DNA from: Verrucomicrobiota bacterium
GTDB taxonomy: Bacteria > Verrucomicrobiota > Verrucomicrobiia > Verrucomicrobiales > Akkermansiaceae
DNA: 33,479 bases
Direction: 5' to 3'
Assembly (NCBI GenBank): GCA_026397725.1
Contig: JAPLUI010000390.1
Location: 1 to 33,479, forward strand
Part shown: positions 8,001-23,000 of the stretch, piece by piece
Layout of the letters: each line of letters begins with the position of its first letter
Numbering within the stretch: the first letter of the stretch is position 1
Position numbers and translations under genes: made by a program
The notes under the pieces: model-generated
The model's database searches: none
What the model saw: the letters and a program-made list of their open reading frames with translations, nothing else
Told to the model about the DNA's origin: nothing

Positions 8001-11000
8001 ACGCGCGGGGTGGAGTCCGTCACCGTCGCGCTCACCCGATAGAGTCCGCGCGCCACAAACGACTGGTTGAGGGATGGCCCGGTGGTGCTTACCAGTCCGT
8101 CCCATGTCTTGGTTTCTTCATTCCACTTGTCAACGGTCCAGGTCTGGGTGAGCGACCCTTGCAGCGGCAGCAGGTCATCCTCGATGGCCATCGTGAAGAG
8201 CTGGCTGGCACCTTCGTTGAGCGTCAGGTTGCCGCCGATGTTCAGGCGCTTCTGGTTGGCCAGCTCGATGCCGGTTAGAATCGGGGTGGCCACGTTGGGC
8301 AGCAACGAGCCCGCCTCATCAAAGCGGACGAGGAAGCCGGCCTTGTTAGCCGCCGTGCCGACGAAGGGCAGGCTAACAGAACTGGCCCGCTCGCTGATCA
8401 CCAGTGGCAGACTGCTCGTCTGGCCAGTGGCGAAGCCACCGAAGATCACATTGTTATTGGCGTCCATGGCCAGGGCGCTCGCTTCGTCCGCACCTGCGGC
8501 ACCCGCCGCCTTGGCCCAGGCCAAGGAGCCGGTCGGCGCAAGAAACTTGGCCACGAAACCATCCGTGAATCCCGCGGATCCCGCGGCCACCAAGGTGGCC
8601 GGGGCCACATCGGTTGCGATGGTCATCGAGCCGCTGAAGCGCCCGGAAACCACCGGATTGCCGGCCGCATCGAGCACCACTTGGAAGCCCGCATTGTCGG
8701 TGGTCGCGGTGCCGCCGAAGTCCCTGCGCCACAACTGGCTGGCGCCATCGAGCGAGCGTTTGATCAGGAAGGCTTGCCCGTTCTGGGCACCGGTCACATA
8801 GATCCCGTCGCTGCCTACCACGACGCCACCGGCGATGCTCGTTCCCACGGTGCTCGTCACATCCGCCTGGGAAACCACGCCGCCCGAGGTATCGAATTTG
8901 ATCAGGACCACATGGTCGTTGTTGGATTTGGCGGCGAGGAACAGATTGCCGCTGGCATCCCCGGCAATCCCGCCTACGGAATCCGAATTCAGACTGCCGA
9001 CCCGGGTCGCCCACGTGGCATTCCCGTTGCTGGCATCCAGCTTCGCGACAAACAGATCACTGCTGCCGAGACTTGTCAGTGCGGTGCCGGTTCCGCCTGG
9101 CGGAGTGAACGTTCCCGAGAATTCGCCTGTTAGGAACACCCCGCTCGCGTTGGCTAGAATCCGCTTGCCGGTGTCCGTGCCCGTGCCGCCGTATTTCTGC
9201 ACCCACAGCACGGTGCCATCCGCGGCGTATTTGGCGACAAAGGCATCCGATACGGTCGATCCGTTGGAGGTAAGTGCCTTGCCTGTTGCAAAGGTTGCCG
9301 TTCCCGCAAAGCTGCCGGTCAGATAGATACTGTGATCCGGGGCGATCGTGACGCTGCCGGCGACATCGCTCAACGCGGAGGTTCCCGCAACCGTTTTCAC
9401 CCACCGCAGAACACCCGTGGATGACAAGCGGGCGAGGAACACATCCTTGTTCGCCGTGGCCGGGGTGTTCCCGCCGTTCGTCACCAGGGTGGGCAGTAAC
9501 AAGTGCCCGGCAAAATACACATCGATACCCGAATAGAGGCCGGTGACCAGCAGATCCCCGGTCAGCGCATCCACCTGCACCGCAGTGATCTCTTGCTGGT
9601 CGCCATCGCCGTCAAGCAGTCGCGCCCAGAGCGGGGACACCGCCCAGTTGCCATCCGTCGGCAACTGCTCGCTGATGTCATAGCGCGAATTGGTTTGCAA
9701 CCCGGTCATCACGAACTCGCCGTTGGCGTCGGTGGCCGTCCATTCGCCCGCGTCGGCGAGCCCATTGGAATTCTTATCCACCCAGACCTGGCGGCCGTCC
9801 ACGGTGGACTCAGCCGCATCGTAAACCCCATCGGCGTCAAGGTCCACGAAGGTCTCATCCACGTCATACACCCCGTTGGCATTAAGATCGACGAAGGACT
9901 CCACCGCATTGCGTGCCCCGTCCGCGTCGAGATCGTCGAACACGATGCCATAACTCGCGGATTCGCCGACGTGGACATTGAGCAGGATTTCCTTGGAGCG
10001 TCCCTCGGGTTGTCCTGATAGGGTTGGATTGCCGTCCCAGATCGTCAACTGGATCTGGGCGGAGCCGATGGATGTGGTATTCAGGATCAACTGGCCTGCG
10101 CCATTCACTGACAATGTTCCAAATGTGGCACGCGCCTCCCACTTCGCAAAACCGTTCACGTTCACGCCGGTATCGTAGGCACCTATGGCGGCGACATAAC
10201 GCGGCACATTGGACGTTGCCAGAGCGCCGAACGATGGCCCGGTCGGATTGGCGGACACCAACAATCCCGCACCTTGAATGCCGGTAGCCGGGTCGTTCGC
10301 AAGCTTGGTTCCCAACGCCGGGCCGTAGGCATCGAGCGAGAGGTTGCTCAGCGGGTTTTGCCGCAGATCCACCTGTTCCGGCGTGGCCACATCGGTCCGC
10401 ACGATGCGGATGGCATCCGCCACGACGATGCCGTCGGCTATGTTGGACAGACTCACCCGCAGGCCGCCAAGCAGGAGTTCATTATCTCCATTCTCGATAG
10501 TTACCTCACCCAAGGATCGCCACAGTCTCGAGTCCAAGCCCGCTGCGGTATTGCCGGGCAGGCGCTGATCTACCAGAACCTGGCTTTGCGGGGTGTAATC
10601 GGCCAAACCACCCTTGCGGGTGCTGAGGCTGAAGGCGGCATTCGAGGCGCGGTTCTCGGCATCGACGTAATTCACCAGGATTTGGTAGGTGCCGTCGGGC
10701 AGAGATGAGAATTCCCACGAAGCGGTGGCATCCAGCGTGGTGAGGGATTTCGGCAGGGCATAAAGATAGTCGCCACCCACGGCCGAGTCTTCGGTCTGAA
10801 GGTTGCGAATCCACGCCCCGGAGGCGGAGAAGCCGGAGCCGGAAGCACCGACCCAGTCGTTGTCGAGAAGTTGCTCGCCGGCCAGGGCGGAACTCTCCCG
10901 AATCTTGTTATAGTTGAGGTCCACCTGCTTGAGCGCATCCAGCCCGAGCAAGGGCGAAATGTCGGAAATGGACTGCCGGCGGAGGCTCAGCCAGGTCAGG

Positions 11001-14000
11001 TTGTCCAAGCCGGCCAGACCGGTCAGGTCGGCGAGGCTGCCGGTGACCGTGTCGCGACTGTCAATGCTGAGCAGGCGCAGGTCCGTCACCGCGGCGAGCG
11101 CATCACTGGCAGTTAGAGCAGAGCCATCGGCATCCAAAGAACTGATGGAATTGCCGTCGAGGCTCAGATGGCGGAGCTGGGTGAGTGTGGCCAGACTGGT
11201 CCAGGCGCTTGCGCTCAGCGCGGTGGTGGCCGCACCCACGGAATCGAGGGTGAGCGACTCCAGGCCGGCGAGTCCGAGTTGTCCTTGCAGCTCGCGGCCG
11301 CTCCCGCGGAGGCCCGGGACCAACGCGGCAAGATCACTTGAAACCAAATCATTGTCGGATAGATTTAGCTGCTTCAGGTTGGTGAGATACTCGATGCCGG
11401 TGAGATCGGCGATGCGCCCGGAGTAGGCGCCCAAGGTGCGGGTTCCCGGCGATCCCGCATCGAGCGATGTGATCCCAGCCAGGTCGCTGGCATGCACCGG
11501 CACTGCGAATTGGGGCACTCCCCCAACGAGTTGCATCGGAATTCCCAAGGCCTTGGCGATGGCCACACGCAATGCCGCATCCGGCATATTGACCGCGGTA
11601 ATCAGTGGATCGAGCGCCACCGCCGCATGACCGGTCAGGCCCGAGCGCGGGGTGACGTTGGTGGCGATATCACTGGCATCCGCGACGAAGAAATCGCGGT
11701 CGGTGTTCCAGTAGAGTTCACGGGTTTGGCCGGCCTTGGGCGGCGAGATTTCCAAGGCATAACCGAGGCGGGCGGCGATGCCGGCGGGGGCACTCACCAC
11801 GGCCGGCAGATCGGCTCTAACAGCGAAACTGAAACTGTTGGCATCCGCCGCAGTGATGCGGAAGGCGCCGTTGTAGCCGGCGCCATCGCCGGTGCCGCCG
11901 CTGAGTTCGACCACCTCGCCGACCCGGAAGCCATGCCCGGCGGATACTACGGTTGTAGTACCTGCCGACTGGGTGATTGAAGTGACCCCACGCGCGGCGT
12001 TGAGGCCGGTTTGGCTGACCCTGACGAAATACTTTCCGGCATCGGCCCAGCGGAGGTCCTGCAGGCTGCTGTTTTCTGCCAGAACATTGCCTTGGGCGTC
12101 GAAGACGTCAAACCGGAAGCCGGTCTCGCGGGTCGCAAGCCGCAACGAAGTGGTGGCGGTTTCATCGATCCGCGTGCCCGGCGCCAGTGACGAGGTGCCC
12201 GCCACCGGCGCCGTGATCGAGAGGGTGAGCGCATCGGCCGCCGCACCGGGCAGATCGAGCCGCAGGGTGACGCGGGTGCGGCCCGCCGCCAGCGCGTCGC
12301 GCACCAGCGACGACACGTCCAGATCGACACCGTGGACCTGGCCAGTCGCGGGCAGGAAATAGGAGTTCGTGTAACCGGCGGGCGCGGTCCGCGCCGAATC
12401 TGTTAGATCGAAGGTGTTGTCCCCTTCCCCATCCAACAGCGTGGCGTTGAGGGTCACGCCGAGTTTGTCAGCAAGCTGCTGGGTGCCCGAGCGATAGATG
12501 CCGCTGCTGAAGATGACCGGATTCGCGCCGGTGAGGTCTGCCAGATCGGCGGTGAGCAGGTTTTGCTGGGAGGCCGCCAGAGTCCCGCCGAAACGGATCA
12601 GGAAGCCCCGCTCGCCGCTTGCCAATTGCGGGTCATAAGCACCTGCGGGGGTGTAAGGAGTGACTGCGGCCACGCCGCCACCGGCCGTGGTGGGAAGCGC
12701 CGAGAGCGCCGTCTGGATGCGTGCGGCCAACACGGTGTTATCGGCGCTCCAGAGGATTTCCTGGGTCAACGAGCCGTTGAACGACAAGCGGAAAGTACCG
12801 CCGGTCGCCACCCCGTTGTAGCGCAGCAACTGCGAGGCCTCGGCCACGCCATCGGAGGTCCAAAGCTGGTTGTTCTGCGCGAACATGACCGACTGGCCGA
12901 GCGTGACAATCTTGCCCGCCACCACGGCAGAGCCGAGGTTCTTGACCAGGTTGGTGGACTCGAACAGACGCTGGCCATCACTCGTCGGATAAGCGGCATC
13001 CAACTTCCAAAGACGCTGGGAGCCAACATCATCGGCCGCACTGAAGTAAAGATAGGGTTGGCCATCCGCCTGAACCACCGTCTGGAAATTCAGCGGATTT
13101 TTCACGATGGTCCGCAGACTGCCCGTGCCTTCCACCGGAACCAGATTCACACCGGCGGTGAACTGACTCTTGGTGATGAGGTAAAGGCGGTCAATACCAA
13201 GTGGATCGAGGCTTCCGACGCTCCGTCCACGGACAAACAGATTGTTTCCAACGGCTCCCAGGACCAGCGGATCCGTCGAACCGGTGGTGATTTTCCCTGT
13301 GGTTCCCGAACCCGAGAATGCCACGGCGGAAGCCATGCCGGTGGCCGCGTAGCCATGAAGCACGTTCAGAATGGGGCTGGCGGGAGTGGTAACGTCCGTG
13401 GCATCGAACAGCAGGTATTGGCTGGTGCCGGATATGTCAGTCAGACTGGCGCTTGCCAATTTGGAGGGCGCCGTGTAGCTGCCGGCGATTTCACTGGGAA
13501 CCCCGGTGGTTCCGCTTGCCGTCACCCGATAGACACGAGGGTTGGAAAGAGCTTTATTGGCAACAAAGAACACATCGGGGCCCGCGATCACGATGTCATG
13601 GACATTGGCGTCGGCGATCGGCATGTCGGCAAACTTGGCGGCACCGCCAGCCGCCGTGTATTTCCATAGATCAGTGCCGGTGGATGCGGTGGTGGCCGCG
13701 AAATAGGCGGTGTTGTCCTTGACCGCTAACGAACTCAAATTCGTCGCGCCTCCTGCGGGAGTCACCTCCACTAACAAGCCTGCGGAATTGATGGCCCAGA
13801 GTTTGGTGGCGCCGGATGAGGTGAACAACACGGTCCCATCCGATAGCGTGAGCGGATTTTGCATGCCGCTGAGCGTGGCACCCGTTGCCACCTGGCTGAT
13901 CGCCATGGTCGCAGGGGTGAATTTCCAGAGCGTCGGGGTCGGCGTGCCGGTGGCGAAGTAGATGGAACCACCCGCGGCGGCGACAAAACCACTCATCACG

Positions 14001-17000
14001 GCCGTTGACGGGAATCCAGCCACGAAGGCTTGCGGCGAGAACGTCGTGGCCAGGGTGCCGGCGCTCATCCACAACCGCGACGTGCCACCGGTGTCCGGCG
14101 CCACGAAGAAGCGGTACGGCACGCCATTGACCGCCATTTCCACCGATCCCGCCATCGCATCACCCAAGGCCGTGGCGGACAACGAAGCGGTCGCGCTCGT
14201 GGTGTAATCCAAGTGCAGCCGGACGTTGTCGATGCCGCCCCCGACCTGCGCCAGATAGGCTGACAGATCGAAATCGAGGAACGCGGAACGGTCCGTTAGG
14301 CCGCCCACTGTGAGCGGTGTTCCGGCGGCCCCTTGGGAAATGCCGGTGTTGTTGGCCGCGACGCTGCCGCTGGCACTGGCAAACAGGTTCGACACACCGG
14401 TCGGTTGGCCATCCAAACGAATCAGGTTGCCGGGCAGGCCATCACCCATGGTGGTGAAGGTGAACCAGGCGCCATCGCTGCCCGCACCGGCGATGCCGCG
14501 CAGGAAGACCACCGGCTGGCCGGTCGCCGGATCGACCAATGTCTCGCTGCCGAAAACCGAGCGGTTGGCTAGAACAGCCGCGCTGTTAGCCGTTCCCGGC
14601 AAGCCGTCCAACGCCCGTCCATAGACGAAATGCAGGAGCCCGGTGTCTTTGGTGAAACCACCCAGCGTGCGGTCGGCAGTGGAGACCGCCAGCACCAAAT
14701 CCGCCACGCCGTCCCGGTTCAGATCGAGGTTGGGCGAGACATTCATCCCGTCAACGATCCCGCCCGCGCCGGCACTGCCGATGACCCGGTCGGCCGCGCC
14801 CAAATCCGCCACCACGGAACCCGCCGTCCAGGCACCCGGATTCGAGAACAGAAACACCGTGCCATCCGCCAAGGTGCCCGACACCCGCTCGGTCTTCATG
14901 ACCGCCAGGTCGATTCGGCCATCGCCATTGAAATCGCCGGCGGCAGGCAGCAACTCGGCCGAACGTCCTGAGGCGAGCGATCCCGCCCGCATGACCTGGA
15001 ACCGGGGCAGGAGCGAGGCCGCGGTTCCGATACTGGCAGCACCGAAGAAGACCGTCACCTTGTCATCAACGCGACCCGGAACCGGGGACGCCGAGGTGGT
15101 CGATGTCACAAGTGCAAAATCGTCAAATCCATCGGCATTCATATCTCCCAGGGTGAACACGCCGGATGCCAGCGAGCCGCTCGCCAGCGTGCTGATGTCG
15201 ATCTTGCGCCCGGCGACTCCAAACGTTGCAGGCAGGTTGAAGTCGGCGGTGGCGCCCCCTAGCATGAGGTATGCCGCGCTTCCCAGGTTGGAGAGTAACA
15301 GATCGTCCTTGCCGTCGCCGTTCACGTCACCCACCGACGCGGCACGGAACCGCGTGGCGGCGTCGCCATTGCGTCCAATGGTGAGCTTGGTCGGTGAGGC
15401 ACCACCAAGCGTAGTCCCACGATAGAGGTAGCCGGCGGAGGTCCCGCCTTGAACCGTGGTGAAAAGGTCGGCAATCCGATCACCATCCCAATCGAGAATC
15501 TGTCCTTCGAATGGGTTTGCGGCAGTCAAGCCACTGCCGGCAAGCGTGAGCGTCTTCCATGGGGCCGGAGGAGCCGCAGGCAAGGTCGATGGCACGGCTC
15601 CGCCGGTTAGAGCGGCGCCCGAATAGATGTAAATGGTTAGATCCGTGGAGCCCGCCACCGACTTCAGGATCACCAAATCCTCATAGTCGTCGCCGTTGAA
15701 GTCACCATGACCACCGGCCACGCGGAGGTATCCGGAACCAAAGTCAAACTTCACATCGGCCCGCTGCTCGATGCCGATAACGCCATCCGAAGGCATCGGA
15801 CCGAAGACCAGGTACGACGATTTCGCCGCGCCATCGGCCGAGACCGGCGAGACGAAATAATCCTCGAAGCCATCGTGATTGATATCTCCCACGCTCTGGA
15901 AGCCACCGAGATTCTGCCCGGGTTGGGTGGGATCGGTCAATTGCCCGCTCAGCGGCGCGCCGACCAAGCCGGAGGAATCCCCGAGCGACGGGTTGGGTTT
16001 TGACAGATCGGTGCCGGTGGGAGCGATGGCCGTCGATGAGAGTGGCGGTGCCAGGTCATAGACATGCAGGTTGTCCGGATCGCTGTAGGTGTCGGGTGGC
16101 AGGATCGGATTGTCTTGCACGCCTTCCGCATTGAAGAAGCGCACGGCGGAGTTGCCGAAGCCGTCCTGCAGCGCCACGCCGCCGTCCACCGCCACCAACA
16201 GGTTGGGGGTCAGCAACGAGCGATCCGACGACCCATTGAACCGGAACAAAGGATGTCCCTGGCGCAACACCAAGTCCGGCTGGGAGAACTGATCCGTATA
16301 GAACGCGCTCAAGGCGGCGGCATTGGACCCCCCTGGTGCGGCTCCGATAGAATATAGCTGGCCGATTTCCTCATAGTTCTTCCCCCAGGTGTTCGCCGCC
16401 ATGGGTTGATCCCAACCCTCCCAATCGGTCCGTCCCAGTTCGTCGCCCGGCCGGCCGTCGAGATTGCCCAGGGAGAACAATCCGGAAGGCAGGCCAGCCA
16501 GATAGACCTCGGGACTGCTGACCCCATTGCCGGCATTCAGGGCGATGACCCCCGGAGTCGTCTGATAGGAACTCCTGCCGAAAAGAAGATATGTGCCTGC
16601 GATATTATTGTCCGAGCGGGAGAGCAGGATATCACCCAGGCCATCGGCGTTCACATCGCCCGCCGGTCGCAGTGTCACCAGCGACCCCGCAGGCAGCGAG
16701 GCTTGCAGCACCCGCAGCGCGAATGCAGTCCCGTTCACCAGCGTGGCCGCCCCCGGAATGACCACCAACCCCGCAGACGGATTGGTGGATAGGATCGCCA
16801 GATCGGTCCGGCCATCGCCATTGAAGTCGCCGGCGCCCGCAACCTGGGCACCCAGCCCATCACCGGCGGCACCGCTGATCTTGATCGCGGATGTGGTCGG
16901 CTTGTTCAAGACTGTCTGCACACTCACGTCGTCGATATGCAAGCCGCTGAAGTTGTTTTTGACGTTGTCTCCCGAGTCGAACTTGAAGACCAGGTCGAAC

Positions 17001-20000
17001 GATCCGCGGAAGCTGTTCGCCAGCAGACTCCCCGCATTCAACTGCACTTGATAGGTCCGCCACTGGCCGCTTGAGAGACCTTCCACCAAACCAGTGGCAG
17101 AGGTATCAGCCGCGCCCCCGGAGGTATGGGAACTCGCCACCTTGAGGGACGTCCCCGGGGCCATGCCCGTTACGTTTTCCAGAACGACATCCGCCTTGTC
17201 ATAAATCGGCGTTTGTCCGTCGTAGTCGCCCTCGGTCTGGAGGAAATAGCGGAACGACAGGGTGATGACGGCGTTGGGATCGGGCGAAACGTTGGTCAGA
17301 TCCACCCGGACACTCGCTCTGCCCGTGGCGACCCCCACGTCGTAGGTCCCCGTGGATTCATCGCCGAAATAGAGACTGTAGGGCGAACTGGGAACCGTGC
17401 TGCCAGGCACCTGCACCGAACTGGCATGGGCGATGCCCGTGGTGATGAAACCATCCAAGCCGGCCGCGCCGGCCGGAGTCGAGAAATCCGCATTCAACAA
17501 GCCCGGATTGCGTTTCCACTGGTTGCTCCCCTGGAACACGTATGCCGCGCCGGCGTCGCTATCCGCACTGGCATCACCGACCACCAGATCATCATAGCCA
17601 TCCCCATTGAGATCTCCCGGAACCGCCAGGGACAAGCTCGCAAGCGTGCCAAATCCTGTCAGTCTCACATCGGCTTGCCGCATCACATCGACCGTGCCTG
17701 CCAGCCGCGAGGCGCCGCCTAACAGCACCTCGACCGCGGGCGTGATTCCCGCCGCCCCATAATGCAAGGCCGCCAGATCCTCGTAACCGTCGCCATTGAA
17801 ATCCCCGTGAGCCCAAATCACCGAACCGGTGCCCGGCGGCATCAGCAGCGGGCTGGTTGTGGAGACCGTCTGTTGCGCGTCCGCCGAGCCATAGAGGAGA
17901 CGGAAGAACCGCGAACCCGCGGCCGTGAACTCCGAGATCAGGAAATCCTCATGGCCGTCGTGATCCAAATCGCCGAGCGCGACGAGCCGCGTGTCCTCGG
18001 CGGGAGCGTTCGGAGTCACCACCTTGTCGGCGGCCGCTGGATCGATGGCGGTGGTCCGGCCCACCACCGGGGTCGTGGCCGGTTTGAACGAGATCTGATA
18101 GGTTCCGGCACTGGCACCGTTCTGGTCCACTCGCAGCAGATAGAAATCGGGCACGCCCGTGGCGGCATCGAGCGGAACCACTTGGATGCCCTCGCCGGGC
18201 TGGCCGTCATAGGCCGCGAACAAGTGGATCTTGGTGCTATCCGTAACACCTGTTACCGAAATCATGTTCTGGGTCAGCCAGGCACGGTCCTGCCCTTGCC
18301 ACTTGGTCCCCGCTGGCGGGGCGGTGAAGAAATACCAATCCACCGCGTCGTTCACACCGCCGATCTGGAGTCCATTCACGACCGGGTTGGTCCAGTCGAT
18401 GTTGAGGAAGGTGGCGCGCGACGGCACGTTGTTATCACTCTGGCCGTCACTGGCGGAGGCGATCTCGGAGAGGTCCGGAAGGCCGCCTTCAAAGCCCTCG
18501 ACATAGTCCGCGCCGGTCCCTCCATCGAGGTAGTCGCAGCCACCGCCGCCCTGGATCACATCCACGCCGGCGCCCCCTTCGATCCGGTCATTGCCCGCGC
18601 CGCCTAACAGCACGTCGCTGCCGTCGCCGCCGCGGATCGTCAGTCCTAACAAACCGGCGCCCTGCTGGCCGGCGCCGGCCGCCATTCCCCACTCGGCGTC
18701 CGAGCCGGCGAACCTATAGCCGGGTTCGGCATGCACTTCATCGTTGCCGCCGCGCGTCTCGATCACGAAGCCCTCGAGGTCGCGGGTTTGGAAAAACGAG
18801 TAGGACAGCGCGTAGGTCGGGTCGGTCAATGACGAACCATCCTCGACGGCGAAGCGCTGCAGCGCCTCGTCCCATTGTTTCGCCGCGAACTCGTAGCGGC
18901 CGAGCACGGTATTGTAGCGCACCGCCACGTGGTCGGGAATGCTCAGGCCGGCCTGATCCACGTCGCCACCCCAGAAAATCACCTCGTCGTCACCCGGACC
19001 ACCAACCAACAGATCCGCGAAGGTGGGCACATAAGTCTGGGTCCGGCTGCCGGTGAGCAACGGCAGTTGATCGGGAACGATCTGGAACCGGTCATTGCCG
19101 GCGCCACCGAACAACAGGTCGCCGAACTGGCTGTCGTTGCCGCCTGTTAGCACATCGTTGCCATCGCCACCGAAGATCCAATCCTCACCCGGGCCGCCTT
19201 GCAGAATGTCATCGCCCTTGCCGCCGATGATCACGTCCCGGCGTCCCAGCGGATTCACCAACAACGAACTGCCGGCATCCACCATCCGGATGCCGCTCAG
19301 GTCGAGACTCGCGTTGGCACCGGTCCGGACCACCCCCACCTGCGGCATGATCGAGTAACGCCCGCCGCTATTGCCGGTGACCTTGATCATCACCGGGCCA
19401 TCGGCGAACGCCGGACCCGCCACCCCTGATAGATCCAGGCGGGCGATGTTGCCGACAAACGAGGATGAGCGCAGCAGAGTGGTTCCATCCCCGCTGAAAA
19501 GTTCCACCTTGAAGCCGCTCGCTGCCGCGGGAGTACCGGCGTAGGTTTCACACACGCAGTCCACCATGCTCGGCGGAAGATTCAACGAATTGCCGGCGGC
19601 GGCTTTGAGCCGCAGGGGCTTCGCTGACAGATCCTTTGACACAAGCATCAGCATCCCGTCCGGACTGGCCTGCGCCTGGACCTCGCTGGTGGTGCTGAAA
19701 CCGGCTAGTGTTAGAGCCGCGTTGAGATCGGCAATCAAGTCGGTCAATCCGGTGTTGGTGCTGGTTGCAGCGGCAGTGACAGTGACCTTGACAAAGGCCT
19801 GGTCTCCGATGGCGAGATCAAACGCCGTATCCGTCGCCAGCCTGCCATTGGCCGGCGGCGCGGCGGTGCCAACCCATTTCGTCAGTGACGGATAGGCAAG
19901 ATCGAAGGAATACCAGTCCACGTCGGCGGGGCCGCCGAGTTCAAGACCGGTGATCTCACGATACGATGGCAGATCGCCCAGTGAGTATGCCTGGTCAGGC

Positions 20001-23000
20001 GATCCATTGCCATCGCCCGTCTCGGTTGCGTCCGGAGTTGCCGCGATCACCACCTCCAGATCATAGATCGTGGGAATCTGGTTGGCATAAACCTTGATGA
20101 GCAACCCGGCCGGAGGACCGCCCGCACCGTAATCAATTTGCCCGAGATCGATCATCGCGGCGCCATTGGCTGCCGATCGCGTTGCCAATGGGGTATTGGT
20201 TTGCCCCTCCTGATAGGTCGTGGGATCATACACCTCGAGAATCAGGGCATCCTGCCGCGAAACCCCGGTCACCCGCAGCAGATCGCCTTGTTTCGGGGCC
20301 GCCGCCAAGGGCAGGCTGTACCAATCCACGTCCTCGGGATTGTCCAGGGTCAGGCCGCGGAACTGGATGCTGGAGTCGATTGGCGTCGTTCCTGATAGAG
20401 GCAGGCGCGTGCCGCTGTCAGATCCTAACTGATAGGCCAGGGCCGCGGTATCGTTGCGGCGGACCAGGCCGTCGATGACCTGTTTTTCGGTTTCGTCCAC
20501 CAGGATGGCATTGCCTGTTAGAATGCGGATCGTATCATCGCCGTCGCCGCCATCGATCCACACGGTCCTCTGCACGGTCGGCCCCACCGTCACGGTATCG
20601 TTGCCACCCATGGCGTCGATGATGATCGCCAGGTAGTCGCCCTCCGCAGGCAAACGGACCAGCGAGGCCAGTTCCTCGCTGCTGATAGCGGTAGCCAGGG
20701 CATCGGCCCGGTCCTCGGGATTCGCCGCGGCCAGCCCGCTCTGGTTGATCTGGGTGGCGAGCGGGTTCCAAACGAAGCGGCCCTGGCTGTCGGTGGCCGA
20801 GAAGTCGAGACGGACCTGGGCGGAGAACGTATAGTTGCCGTCATTGCCGGTGAGCCGGGTGATCAGGTGATGGCCTTCGAGCAGGCCCGGTTCGGTGACG
20901 AAATCCACGTTGATCTTGTCATCCGCATTGGACCCGCCGAAATACCAGACCTTGTCGGTGCTCTTGGCATAGGTCTTCCAGGCATTCTCCTGGTCGGTGC
21001 CGGTGGCCATGCCGGCGCCGCCAAGCTCCAGGGCCTCGCCGCGGCTGTTGACCAGCGAGTCGTTGCCACCATTGCCATACAGGAAGTCCAGCCCGGTGCC
21101 ACCCGCGAGCGTATCGTTGCCCAACCCGCCCAACACCCGGTTGAGGCCGGTGTCTTCCAAATGATAGGTCAGATCCAAGGTGCGCAGTCCCGCGTCACTC
21201 CGGTTATTGATCGTGACTCCGATCCGATAGTCCGCCGCGGCGAAATTACCGTCAGCCGCGGAGACCCGCATGTCATACCATCCGGTCTGCGTCAAGGTAT
21301 GCAGGTCCAACGACACCGAGGTGACTCCATCAACGGTCTGGATGGTGCCCACAGAGCTTGCATCAGTCACCGGAGTGCCATCCGAATAGAATAGTGGCAA
21401 ACCATCCGCCCCCACCTGGATCTTATAGATCTCCATCCGCACTTGGCCTTGGCCTGCGGTACGTTCCAGCGTGAGCGGGCTGTTGGCAGCCTTCAGGCTA
21501 TCCAGATTGAACCACAAATGATCGACGTGGGACGCATCCACCAATCCCAATCCGGTAGCCTCGGCAAGGGTGGAGATCGCGCCCAGGTCTTCCCTGCGCA
21601 TGCTGGTGTCGTGGAGGGCACCGCGCGGATCGACGAAGACCCCGTAATACGGTGAGCCGGGCGTACCGGGATCCATCGACCATGCGGAAAGGACATTGGC
21701 GCCCACCGAGCCTCCCATATTGCTGTTGCCTATCAAATCATCGTTGCCTTGGCCGCCATAAATCGTGTCCCGGTCGGTCGCCAGCGTGTTGCCGCGGTCG
21801 CCCCACAGCCGGTCGTCGCCGCCCATGCCGTAAATCGTGTCGGAGCCCTGGCCGCCATCGATCTGGTCGCGCCCCGCGCTGCCGGTCAGCGTGTCGTTGC
21901 CGGCGCCACCGTCGATCACGCCGATCCAATCATTGGTCCGGCTCGCCAGGGCGCTCACGTCCAGTTGATGCATGGTCGCGTCATCCTGCGCCACGAAGCC
22001 AAGGGTGTCGTTGCCACCCAGACCCGCGAGGTAGATTTGCTCAATCCGTGGCACGCCGTCGGTGTCGCGCCATTTCACGTCGATGATCCGGTTGCCGTCA
22101 AAGCGGAAGCGGAGCTGGGTCGTGTCAACCCCGCCATCCGTCGGGCTCGCCGCGTTCTGTCCGATCTCAATGTGATCCGACTGGTCGGTTCCCAACACAT
22201 AGAGAATGTCGGTCGCGTTGTCATCGGTGCCATCCCCGGTGGCGGTCGAACCGTGGCCGTCGAACACATCCTTGTCGTTCGGCGAGTATGCCGGATTCGA
22301 GTCAAGAATGAGAAAATCGTTCCAGGCGCCGCCAAACAGTTGGTCGCTGCCGCCCTGGCCTTCGAGCCAGTCGGAGTCCGCATTGCCGCGCAGCTCGTCA
22401 TCGCCGCCGCCGCCGAAGAGTTGGTCATTGCCGCTGCCACCGATCAACAGGTCAGCCGCACCGGCCGTGGCGGCTTGCAGGTTGGTGGCGTAATTCGGTC
22501 CCGCCAAGCCATCGCCAGTTAGATAGTCGTTGCCAGCGCCGCCGTCGAGGATTTCCTGGCGGATGTTGCCATAGAGCCAGTCGTTGCCGGCGCCGCCGTA
22601 GAGGGCATCTCCTAACAACAACGCTTCGGTTCCCAGGTCGGCGACCCCCTTGGCTGCGAAACCATACAGATAATCGTTGCCGCTTTCGCCGTAGAGCGTC
22701 TGGCGGAGCGCCCCATCCACCAATAATCCATTCGCCTCACCGGCATCGCCAAACAACAGGTCGTCGCCGGTGCCGCCGTAAAGCAGGTCGATGCCATCGC
22801 CGCCGTGCAGGGTGTCGTTGCCACTGCCGCCGCGGAGCAAATCGCGCCCGCCGGAGCCTAGCAGATAGTCCTGGCCGATTCCGCCATCGAGATAGTCGCC
22901 ATCCGCGCCGCCATCCATCGTATCGTTGCCGCCGCCGCCGAAGAGCCAGTCGATCCCAGTCCCGCCGTCAATGCGGTCGGCCTGGTCGTCAAGCACGCCG

